Shown piece after piece: positions 57,384 through 64,000 of a DNA stretch of 64,000 bases. The position numbers were made by a program, and so were the translations under genes. Within the stretch, counting starts at the first letter, position 1, and each line of letters opens with the position of its first letter. The notes under the pieces were generated by a model. The model saw only the letters and a list, made by a program, of their open reading frames with translations, made no database searches and had not been told where the DNA came from. Origin of the DNA: Rhizobium etli CFN 42 (GTDB lineage: Bacteria; Pseudomonadota; Alphaproteobacteria; Rhizobiales; Rhizobiaceae). Location: NCBI RefSeq assembly GCF_000092045.1, contig NC_007761.1, forward strand, positions 3,642,001 through 3,706,000, given 5' to 3'.

Positions 57384-58415
57384 TCATTTCTCGGTCAGCT
57401 TCAGCTCGATACGGCGGTTGGTGGCGCGCGCATCCGGCGTATCGCCCGGCGCGATTGGCTGGAACTCTCCGAAGCCCGCGGCAACGAGCCGGTCGGCCGG
57501 CACGCCCTGGCCGATCAGGAATTTGACGACCGAAATCGCACGCTCTGAGGAGAGTTCCCAGTTGTCGCGATAGCGGCCGGTCCCGGCGAGCGGCACATTG
57601 TCGGTATGGCCGTCGACACGCAGCACCCAGTTGATCTCCGGGGGAATTTCCTTGGCGAGATCGAGAAGAGCGGCGGCGAGCTTCGCCATCTCCGTCTGCC
57701 CGTCCGGATTGAGATCGGCGCCGCCCGAGGGAAACAGCACTTCCGACTGGAAGACGAACCGGTCGCCGACGATGCGGATATTCTCGCGATCTGACAGGAT
57801 TTCACGCAACCGGCCGAAGAAGTCTGAACGGTAACGGTTCAGTTCCTGCACGCGCGCCGCCAGCGCCACGTTGAGGCGGCTGCCAAGATCGGCGATCTTG
57901 GTCTGCGAGACCCGGTCCTTCTCCTCGGATGCCTGCAGCGCCGCTTCGACCGCGGCGATCTGGCTGCGGAGCGCGGCGATCTGCTGGTTCAAGAGTTCGA
58001 CCTGGCTCAGCGCCCGTTCGCTCACCTGCTTCTGCTCGTCGAGCTCCTGCGTCATCGCGCCGATCCGCTTCTGGGCCGCATCCTGGCCGCCCGAACCGGC
58101 GTTCAGCAGCGCCTGAAGCCGCGAGCGGTCGCCTTCGGCCGTCGCGAGCGAAGCCTGCAAATTGGCGACCGCATCCTGGAGATCCTGGTTGCTGCCCTTT
58201 TCGAGCGCCAGAAGCTGCGTCAGCTCGTTGATCTGGCTATTGAGGCGATTGAGCACCTCGTCACGCCCGGTGATTTCGCGGCTTAGGATGAACTGCCCGA
58301 CGACGAAGACCGTCAGCAGGAACATGATCGAAATGAGCAGCGTCGACAACGCATCGACGAAGCCCGGCCAGTAATCCACCGTGCGTTCGCGGCGGCGGTT
58401 GCGGGCAAGTGCCAT
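57384..58415 (-). CDS. MotB/OmpA-like peptidoglycan-binding proton-channel partner
   Basis: A 343-residue protein with one N-terminal helix (~18-42, WPGFVDALSTLLISIMFLLTVFVV; Asp ~20 is in the position of the MotB proton-binding Asp). A long coiled coil follows (~50-195, LNSQINELTQLLALEKGS... DEQKQVSERALSQVELLNQQ). The C-terminal OmpA-like domain (~230-343) carries VDGHTDNVPLAGTGRYRDNWELSSERA, ending FGEFQPIAPGDTPDARATNRRIE. It lies 3 nt after the MotA/ExbB-like gene. The coiled coil is much longer than in flagellar MotB, more like ZorB or TagK-type stators. Confidence 0.87.
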   Translation of the reverse strand: MALARNRRRERTVDYWPGFVDALSTLLISIMFLLTVFVVGQFILSREITGRDEVLNRLNSQINELTQLLALEKGSNQDLQDAVANLQASLATAEGDRSRLQALLNAGSGGQDAAQKRIGAMTQELDEQKQVSERALSQVELLNQQIAALRSQIAAVEAALQASEEKDRVSQTKIADLGSRLNVALAARVQELNRYRSDFFGRLREILSDRENIRIVGDRFVFQSEVLFPSGGADLNPDGQTEMAKLAAALLDLAKEIPPEINWVLRVDGHTDNVPLAGTGRYRDNWELSSERAISVVKFLIGQGVPADRLVAAGFGEFQPIAPGDTPDARATNRRIELKLTEK

Positions 58416-58418
58416 GGC

Positions 58419-59546
58419 TTACTTGCCCTCGCTCTTTTCTGCATGGCTCGTGCGCTCGCGCAGGCGCTCGGCCCGCTCGCCGCCCCGCTCCTGCAGGCCG
58501 ATGCGCTCGGCCAGCCGGTCGAGCGTGCGGCGCATGGCTTTCGCCTCGTCCTGCTGTGCCTCGATCCAGTCACGCAGCATCTGCTGCTCGTTGCGCATAT
58601 TCTTGACCAGACCCTGAATGCCTTCGGCAAGGCTTGCCATGGCAGCGACAGAGCGCTGGTTGCCGACGCCGCCTTCTTCGGAGACTTTGCGCAGATACTC
58701 GGAGAGTGCGCGCATGTCGTCCGAGGAAGACCCGGCAACGGCGTCGAGCGCCGGCGCAAGATCGGAGCCGACATCGGTGACCGAGGAGAGCCAGTTTTCC
58801 AGCTCCGTATAGAAGCGATTCTGCGCGCGACCGGCCTGAAGGTCGAGGAAGCCGAGAATGAGCGAACCGGAGAGGCCCAGCAGCGACGACGAGAAGGCCT
58901 GCCCCATGCCGGAAAGCGGCATGGAAAGTCCCTCCTTCAACGCCGAGAGCACGTCTCCCGTGCCGTTCGAGCCGGGATCGAGCGACTGGATGACGGCGCT
59001 GATCGAACCGATCGTGCCGATGAGACCCCAGAACGTGCCGAGCAGGCCGAGGAAGACCAAGAGGCCGATCAGGTAGCGCGAAACGTCACGCGATTCGTCG
59101 AGGCGGGTGGCGATCGAATCAAGAATCGAACGCAGCGCGGTCGTCGACAGCGCCACCGAGCTCTTGCGGCTGCCGATCAGCGCCCGCATCGGCGCAAGCA
59201 GCCGCGGGTTGCGGTTGACCTTATCCGCGCTGCCGGCAGCGCGGAAGGAATTGAACCAGCGCACTTCGGGGCGAAGCGCCAGAACGTGATTAAAAACAAG
59301 AACGATTCCGACTGCGAGAACGCCGAGGATCAGGCCGTTGAGGCCCGGATTGTGCATGAAGGCGGTCTGCGTCTGCCGAAAGAGGATCGCGGCAATGAAC
59401 CCGACGATGACGAGGAAAAGCAGCATCGTCCAGAGGAAGGGCATGGGGCTCGAGAGCCTGTAGGTATAACCGCCGGCCGTCTTTTCGGTGGAGCCGATCT
59501 CCGCCACATTCACATTTTCCATAGGTTCAGCAGCCTCCGAACTCAT
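58419..59546 (-). CDS. MotA/ExbB-like proton-channel protein
   Basis: A 375-residue inner-membrane protein. Helices are at ~38-58 (FLWTMLLFLVIVGFIAAILF), ~67-88 (LNGLILGVLAVGIVLVFNHVL), ~178-200 (LIGLLVFLGLLGTFWGLIGTIG) and ~225-245. The GTFWGLIGTIGSISAV segment is the conserved MotA/TolQ/ExbB core. The C-terminal ~120 residues form a helical cytosolic tail ending in charged heptads. An alternative start at 59522 (MENVNVAEIG) has GGAGG ~11 bases upstream. It is paired with the MotB-like gene, probably one proton-driven machine of unknown purpose. Confidence 0.86.
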   Translation of the reverse strand: MSSEAAEPMENVNVAEIGSTEKTAGGYTYRLSSPMPFLWTMLLFLVIVGFIAAILFRQTQTAFMHNPGLNGLILGVLAVGIVLVFNHVLALRPEVRWFNSFRAAGSADKVNRNPRLLAPMRALIGSRKSSVALSTTALRSILDSIATRLDESRDVSRYLIGLLVFLGLLGTFWGLIGTIGSISAVIQSLDPGSNGTGDVLSALKEGLSMPLSGMGQAFSSSLLGLSGSLILGFLDLQAGRAQNRFYTELENWLSSVTDVGSDLAPALDAVAGSSSDDMRALSEYLRKVSEEGGVGNQRSVAAMASLAEGIQGLVKNMRNEQQMLRDWIEAQQDEAKAMRRTLDRLAERIGLQERGGERAERLRERTSHAEKSEGK

Positions 59547-59634
59547 TGCTGGCGGAGACTAGAGCAACATTGTGCCGAATTGAAGTATGCCGGGGCGAAA
59601 ACCGTGACTTTACAACAGCCGGTTTTTCATGCGC

Positions 59635-60435
59635 TCACTTGGCGGGAATCGGCCGCTTGATGACCTCGATCAGCGCCTTATGGATATGTTCATTGCCGGC
59701 GATGATCGCACCGCCCTCCAGAATGGCCGTTCCGCCATCCCAATCGGTGGCGAAGCCACCGGCTTCACGGATCAGCAGGATACCGGCCGCCATGTCCCAG
59801 GGCGCAAGCTCCGCCTCCCAGAAGCCGTCGAAACGTCCGGCGGCGACATGGGCGAGATCAAGGGTCGGCGCGCCCAGGCGGCGGATGCCGGCCACTTCGC
59901 CCATCACGTGGCGCAGTTCGATAAGGAACTTGCCGTGATTGCGCTTGCCAAGCGCGGGCACACCGCAGCCGAGGACGCAATCCGACAGCACGCGGCGCGC
60001 AGCGACGCGCAGGCGCCGGTCATTGAGGAAGGCGCCGCCGCCGCGCTCGGCGGTATAAAGTTCGTCGGTCGCCGGATTGAAGACGACGGCGGCAACGATC
60101 TCGCCATTGCGTTCGAGCGCGATCGAGACAGAGAAGGCAGGGATGCCGTGCAGGAAGTTCGTCGTGCCGTCGAGCGGGTCGACGATCCAGCGATGCGCGC
60201 CGTCGGTGCCTTTGATTTCTTCGCTTTCCTCGCCAAGAAAGCCATAGGTCGGACGCGCCTTCATCAGTTCTTCCCTGACGATCTTCTCGGCCTTGCGGTC
60301 GGCGGCGGAAACGAAATCGGCCGGTCCCTTCACTGAAACCTGCAGGTTCTGCACTTCGCCGAAATCACGCCCCAGCGATTTTCCTGCCTTGAGAGCAGCC
60401 TGAACCATGACATTGAGAAGAGCTGAACGGGCCAT
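59635..60435 (-). CDS. Inositol-1-monophosphatase family protein (SuhB-like)
   Basis: A 266-residue Mg-dependent phosphatase. Metal motifs are GFLGEESEE (~66-74), WIVDPLDGTTNFLHGIP (~84-100) and EAELAPWDMAAGILLIREAGG (~205-225); all acidic residues of the family are kept. The start at 60435, with AAGGAA upstream, gives MARSALLNVMVQAALKAG, the typical N-terminus. It is 88 nt upstream of the MotA-like gene, on the same strand. Confidence 0.92.
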   Translation of the reverse strand: MARSALLNVMVQAALKAGKSLGRDFGEVQNLQVSVKGPADFVSAADRKAEKIVREELMKARPTYGFLGEESEEIKGTDGAHRWIVDPLDGTTNFLHGIPAFSVSIALERNGEIVAAVVFNPATDELYTAERGGGAFLNDRRLRVAARRVLSDCVLGCGVPALGKRNHGKFLIELRHVMGEVAGIRRLGAPTLDLAHVAAGRFDGFWEAELAPWDMAAGILLIREAGGFATDWDGGTAILEGGAIIAGNEHIHKALIEVIKRPIPAK

Positions 60436-60633
60436 CGGCGCATTTCCTTGGGACTGATACGGGACGCGCGCTGCCAGGGGCGGGAAATGTCCCTGAACAT
60501 GCATGACAGGCAGCGCTGCAAAGATTGGCGGCCTCAAGACCACAAAATCGCGGAAATTTCAAGAGGAAGCCTCATGGCTGCCCGCAGGCCTGAAAAGCGC
60601 CGGCCTCATTTGCCATCGCAACTGGAAGCGGCC

Positions 60634-61731
60634 TCAGAACTTCTGCTGCGTTATCAGGACTTCGCGGGCGATCTGATCGAGTGGCAGAATGCGGTCGACC
60701 CCGCCTCTGGCAATCGCCTCTTTCGGCATGCCGAAGACAACCGAACTCGCCTCGTCCTGCGCCACCGTGTAGGCGCCGGCTTCATGCATCTCCAGCATGC
60801 CGCGCGCACCGTCGTCGCCCATGCCCGTCATAATGATCCCCATGGCGTTCGAGCCGGCCGAACGCGCCGCCGAACGGAAGAGCACATCGACGGAAGGCCG
60901 GTGGCGGGAAACCAGCGGCCCGGTCTTCACGCTCACATGATAGCGCGCACCCTGGCGTTCGAGCAGCATGTGCTTGTCACCAGGCGCGATCAGCACATGG
61001 CCGCGCAGCACCGGATCACCGTCGACGGCTTCCTTGACCTCGACCTCGCAGAGTCCGTTCAGGCGTTTGGCGAAGGCGGCGGTGAATTTCTCTGGCATAT
61101 GCTGGACGATCACCATGCCCGGCGCATTGGCAGGCAGTTCCTCCAGAAATTCGCGCAGCGCCTCAGTGCCGCCGGTGGAGGCGCCGACGCAGACGACCAT
61201 CTCCGTCGTCTTCGCCATCGCCCGCCCCGTCGGCGGCGGCAGCATGGCATCCGCCGTCAGCTTCTTCGCCGGCCCCTCGGCGGAAGCGGAACGAATGGTT
61301 CCCGCGGCGCGGCGCACGGTGGAAAGCCGCGCCTGCGAGGCGCTCTTGACGACTTCGCGAATGCGCATGGCGTCATCGGCAAGGCTGTCGGCGGCGCCGA
61401 TCTTCGATTTCAGAATGACGTCGACGGCCCCCGCTTCCAAAGCCTGAATCAGCGTTTCCGAACCCGCCTCCGTCAGCGACGAGCACATCACGACCGGGAT
61501 CGGCCGCTGCGCCATCAGCTTGCGCAGGAAGGTGATGCCGTCCATGCGCGGCATCTCCACGTCGAGCGTGATGACATCGGGAATCTCGTCCAGCAGCCTG
61601 CGCGCCGCCACGAAGGGATCGGACGCCACCGCCATGATCTCGATATCGGGATCCTGCTCCAGCACATGGGCCAGCGTCTGCCGGACGCTGGCAGAATCAT
61701 CGATGATGAGAACGCGGATTTTCTTGCGCAT
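60634..61731 (-). CDS. cheB: Chemotaxis response regulator and methylesterase CheB
   Basis: Removes methyl groups from chemoreceptors; activated by phosphorylation. The 365-residue protein has a receiver domain (~1-120, Asp pair 11-12, phospho-acceptor Asp57 in [11 protein letters not shown]), a linker, and the catalytic domain (~175-360) with [19 protein letters not shown] (Ser), [10 protein letters not shown] (His) and [14 protein letters not shown] (Asp). It directly follows cheR (8 nt). Confidence 0.95.
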   Translation of the reverse strand: MRKKIRVLIIDDSASVRQTLAHVLEQDPDIEIMAVASDPFVAARRLLDEIPDVITLDVEMPRMDGITFLRKLMAQRPIPVVMCSSLTEAGSETLIQALEAGAVDVILKSKIGAADSLADDAMRIREVVKSASQARLSTVRRAAGTIRSASAEGPAKKLTADAMLPPPTGRAMAKTTEMVVCVGASTGGTEALREFLEELPANAPGMVIVQHMPEKFTAAFAKRLNGLCEVEVKEAVDGDPVLRGHVLIAPGDKHMLLERQGARYHVSVKTGPLVSRHRPSVDVLFRSAARSAGSNAMGIIMTGMGDDGARGMLEMHEAGAYTVAQDEASSVVFGMPKEAIARGGVDRILPLDQIAREVLITQQKF

Positions 61732-61739
61732 AAACGCCT

Positions 61740-62597
61740 CTAGATACGCTGAAACACCGTGTTCGAAACCTGTTTCAGCGGCAGGTCAAAACCGGTGATC
61801 GACTCGGAGTGACCGATGAACATGTAGCCGCCCTTCGCCAGGCAATTGCAGAGGCGGTCGAGAACGCCCGCCTGGGTCTGCTTGTCGAAGTAGATCAGCA
61901 CGTTGCGGCAGAAAATGATGTTCATCAAGTCGCCAACCGGATATTTGTCGTCCATCAGATTCATCCGTGCAAACCCCACCCTGCTGCGCAGCTTCGGGCT
62001 TATGCGCACCTCCTTGCGGTCCGGATGCTTGGCGACCAGCACATACTTGCGCTGCAGGTCGCGCGGCACGGGCGCAATCAGGTCTTCCGGGTAGATGCCC
62101 CGGCGCGCCGTCTGCAGCACGTCGGTAGAAAGATCGGTGGCAAGCACGCTATAGGAAACATCCTTGCGACCTTCCGCGAATTCCGCCAGCACCATTGCCA
62201 TTGTATAGGGTTCGGCGCCCGTAGAGCAGGCCGAGCTCCAGGTGCGGATGGTGCGAACGCCGCTATTGGTGATCGCCGGCAGCGCCACGCTCTGCAGGTA
62301 ATCGAAGTGCTTGGCTTCGCGGAAGAAGTCGGTCTTGTTGGTCGTCACCACGTCGATCAGGTAAACGGTTTCCTGGGCAAGCCCGTCGTGATCAAACAGG
62401 AAGTCGCAATAATCGTCGAAGGTCGAATGATTGGTCGCACGAAGGCGGCGCCGCAGCCGCCCTTCAAGCATCGTCAGCTTGGTCGGCGGCATCTTGATGC
62501 CGCTATAGTCGTAGATGAACCGGGCAAGCTTATCGAAATTGCGCTTGCTGATCCGGTCGCCCGGCAAATGGGTCTCCGCCATTGCTGCCACACTCAT
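61740..62597 (-). CDS. cheR: Chemotaxis protein methyltransferase CheR
   Basis: SAM-dependent methylation of receptor glutamates. The 285-residue protein has an N-terminal helical domain (~15-80) and the methyltransferase domain with [23 protein letters not shown] (SAM site), [50 protein letters not shown] and [19 protein letters not shown]. It is 27 nt after cheW. The start at 62597 is followed by [13 protein letters not shown]; the second Met (62582) is an alternative. Confidence 0.95.
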   Translation of the reverse strand: MSVAAMAETHLPGDRISKRNFDKLARFIYDYSGIKMPPTKLTMLEGRLRRRLRATNHSTFDDYCDFLFDHDGLAQETVYLIDVVTTNKTDFFREAKHFDYLQSVALPAITNSGVRTIRTWSSACSTGAEPYTMAMVLAEFAEGRKDVSYSVLATDLSTDVLQTARRGIYPEDLIAPVPRDLQRKYVLVAKHPDRKEVRISPKLRSRVGFARMNLMDDKYPVGDLMNIIFCRNVLIYFDKQTQAGVLDRLCNCLAKGGYMFIGHSESITGFDLPLKQVSNTVFQRI

Positions 62598-62624
62598 GGG
62601 ACGCAGTACTCCGTTAATGCAGGA

Positions 62625-63107
62625 TCAGGCGGCCGATTGCAAAGCCGAGGCGTCCTCGCGCGACAAAAGCCGCGCGAGATCGATGATGACGACGAAGCCG
62701 TTTTCCCGGCGAACGACACCTGCAATATAGTCCGAGCGCCAACGCACGCCGATGTCGGGCGCTGCCTCGATCTGGTCACGCCGAAAGGGCGTGACCTCAA
62801 AGACTCGGTCGGCGACGAGGCCCAGCGTCAGCAGCCGGCTTTCCATCGGCACGTCGAGGACGAGCACCCGCGTATGCGGCGTCGGCACGGTCTTCGTCAT
62901 GCCGAGCTTCAATCGGAGATCGATCGTCGGCACACCTTGCCCGCGCACGTCGCGCAGGCCGAGCAGATAGTCGGGACCATTCGGAATCTTGAAAGCTTCC
63001 GCATGGTCGAGAATTTCCCGTACAACCTCAACCGGCACGGCGAAAATCTCCTCGCCGAGGCTGAAGGTCACGAATTGCGCTTCCAGAGATGTAGGGGCCA
63101 TGATCAT
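62625..63107 (-). CDS. cheW: Chemotaxis coupling protein CheW
   Basis: Couples receptors to CheA. The 160-residue protein starts [33 protein letters not shown]. Family motifs are [17 protein letters not shown] and [23 protein letters not shown], and a [15 protein letters not shown] segment follows. AAGGAA stands seven bases before the ATG at 63107. It overlaps the receptor gene by 4 nt (ATGA), which marks one operon. Confidence 0.95.
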   Translation of the reverse strand: MIMAPTSLEAQFVTFSLGEEIFAVPVEVVREILDHAEAFKIPNGPDYLLGLRDVRGQGVPTIDLRLKLGMTKTVPTPHTRVLVLDVPMESRLLTLGLVADRVFEVTPFRRDQIEAAPDIGVRWRSDYIAGVVRRENGFVVIIDLARLLSREDASALQSAA

Positions 63108-64000
63108 GCGCTTTCCTTGAATTCGGCGTCTCCGTCATCGGGACCGCCCATCGACATATCGAGGGCAAAGCCCTTCGCGCGGGCCTGCTGGCCTGCGATG
63201 CTGTTGGCTGCGGCCGCCTTGCCGGCAGGCTTGCGCATCGCGGCCGCAGCCGGGCTGCGCGCCGTCATCTTGACGGCAGCAGCGCGTCCATGGCGACCGG
63301 TCGCCGCCTTGCCACTGCCGGTCATATCGACCTTGAAGAAGGCAATCGAAGCCTGCAGCTCTTCCGCCTGGGCGGCGAGCTCCTCGGAAGTTGCCGACAT
63401 TTCTTCGGAGGCGCCGGCATTCTGCTGCGTAACCTTGTCCAGCTGCTGGATCGCTTCGTTGATCTGCGCCGCACCGATATCCTGCTCGCGGCAGGCCGCG
63501 CTGATTTCGGAGACCAGTTCGGCCGTCTTGCGAATGTCGGGAACCAGGCGCCCGAGCATGTCGCCGGCGTCCTGAGCCGCCGTTACGGTATCGCTCGACA
63601 TGGCGCTGATTTCGGCGGCGGCCGATTGGCTGCGTTCGGCAAGCTTGCGCACCTCGGAGGCCACGACCGCAAAGCCCTTGCCATGTTCGCCCGCACGAGC
63701 TGCTTCGACAGCAGCGTTAAGAGCCAGGAGATCGGTCTGGCGGGCGATCTCTTGAACGATGCCGATCTTCTCGGCGATGGTCCGCATCGCCTGCACGGCG
63801 CGCCTTACTGCGTCACCGCTGGCTTCGGCATCCCTGGCCGACTGGCGAGCGATCTTCTCGGTCTGGGCAGCATTGTCTGCGTTCTGCTTGATGTTGGCGG
63901 CCATTTCTTCCATCGAGGCAGAGGCCTCTTCGGCCGAGGCCGCCTGCTCCGAGGCGCCCTGCGAAACCTGCTCGGAACTTGCCGATAGCTCCTGGCTGCC
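63104..64000 (-). CDS. Methyl-accepting chemotaxis protein, C-terminal part (5' end beyond window)
   Basis: About 298 C-terminal residues are visible; the frame continues off the right edge with [25 protein letters not shown], so the start is outside. The signalling tip [43 protein letters not shown] lies at 63640-63780. The C-terminus is rich in Ala and Lys and ends near [11 protein letters not shown] without a CheR/CheB-binding pentapeptide. It overlaps cheW by 4 nt. It is the first visible gene of the mcp-cheW-cheR-cheB operon. Confidence 0.94.
   Translation of the reverse strand, partial: GSQELSASSEQVSQGASEQAASAEEASASMEEMAANIKQNADNAAQTEKIARQSARDAEASGDAVRRAVQAMRTIAEKIGIVQEIARQTDLLALNAAVEAARAGEHGKGFAVVASEVRKLAERSQSAAAEISAMSSDTVTAAQDAGDMLGRLVPDIRKTAELVSEISAACREQDIGAAQINEAIQQLDKVTQQNAGASEEMSATSEELAAQAEELQASIAFFKVDMTGSGKAATGRHGRAAAVKMTARSPAAAAMRKPAGKAAAANSIAGQQARAKGFALDMSMGGPDDGDAEFKESA

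Noticed and set aside
57384..59546. Complete Zorya defence system
   Set aside because: Only MotA/MotB-like genes are present. The neighbours are an inositol monophosphatase and a sigma factor; no helicase or nuclease genes are nearby.
61809..63575. 588-codon plus-strand frame opposite cheR, cheW and the mcp gene
   Set aside because: Crosses three genes of the chemotaxis operon on the opposite strand; residue composition typical of antisense shadows.

Overview
This 64 kb window looks like a chromosomal segment of a fast-growing rhizobium, most likely Rhizobium of the leguminosarum/etli group. The basis is the GC-rich coding sequence and several gene arrangements known from Rhizobiales: sqdBDC sulfolipid genes, lpiA-acvB (lysyl-phosphatidylglycerol synthesis and hydrolysis), rcdA, zapA beside a DUF4164 gene, and a tkt-gap-pgk-fbaB cluster. 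No rRNA, tRNA, phage, transposase or CRISPR was seen. It is mostly conserved housekeeping DNA with a few small accessory insertions.

Layout. Positions 1-11.1 kb, minus strand: ybgC, tolQ, tolR, tolA, a stand-alone copy of the TolA C-terminal domain, tolB, pal, cpoB, tilS, ftsH and glmM. This is the Tol-Pal envelope machine followed by tRNA-lysidine synthesis, membrane proteolysis and amino-sugar synthesis. Positions 11.3-16 kb, plus: sqdB, sqdD and sqdC, then 5-formyl-THF cyclo-ligase and a YmdB-type phosphodiesterase. Positions 16-26.5 kb: an MBL-fold protein, a PPOX-type flavoprotein, yebC, a luciferase-like monooxygenase, a chemoreceptor, and ruvC-ruvA-ruvB with a vapBC toxin-antitoxin pair between ruvC and ruvA. 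A metallophosphoesterase and a decayed NUDIX gene follow. Positions 26.5-37.4 kb: a DinB-fold protein, acvB and lpiA, an MscS channel, 6-phosphogluconate dehydrogenase, a divergent ArsR/SRPBCC pair, an XRE regulator and an epimerase. Positions 37.5-47.5 kb: a likely 6S RNA, zapA, DUF4164, tkt, gap, two small orphan genes, a K+/H+ antiporter, pgk and class I aldolase. Positions 47.5-57.4 kb: PhzF, MFS, DUF1192, a possible sRNA, rcdA, rpmE, an ABC exporter, a Bug-type binding protein, a YegP-like protein and a DGPF/ECF42-type sigma pair. Positions 57.4-64 kb, minus: a MotA/MotB-like proton-channel pair, an inositol monophosphatase, and the distal part of a chemotaxis operon (mcp-cheW-cheR-cheB, running off the window).

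The least ordinary features are as follows. A roughly 140 bp palindromic repeat is present three times, and one copy lies in frame inside tilS. Three identical 11-bp-type palindromes spaced exactly 22 bp apart lie in front of sqdB. Palindromic operators overlap the starts of vapB and arsR. A perfect 27-bp dyad lies upstream of fbaB. A MotAB-like pair has no flagellar or Zorya-type partners nearby. All functional names rest on reading motifs and gene order by eye; no database search was run.
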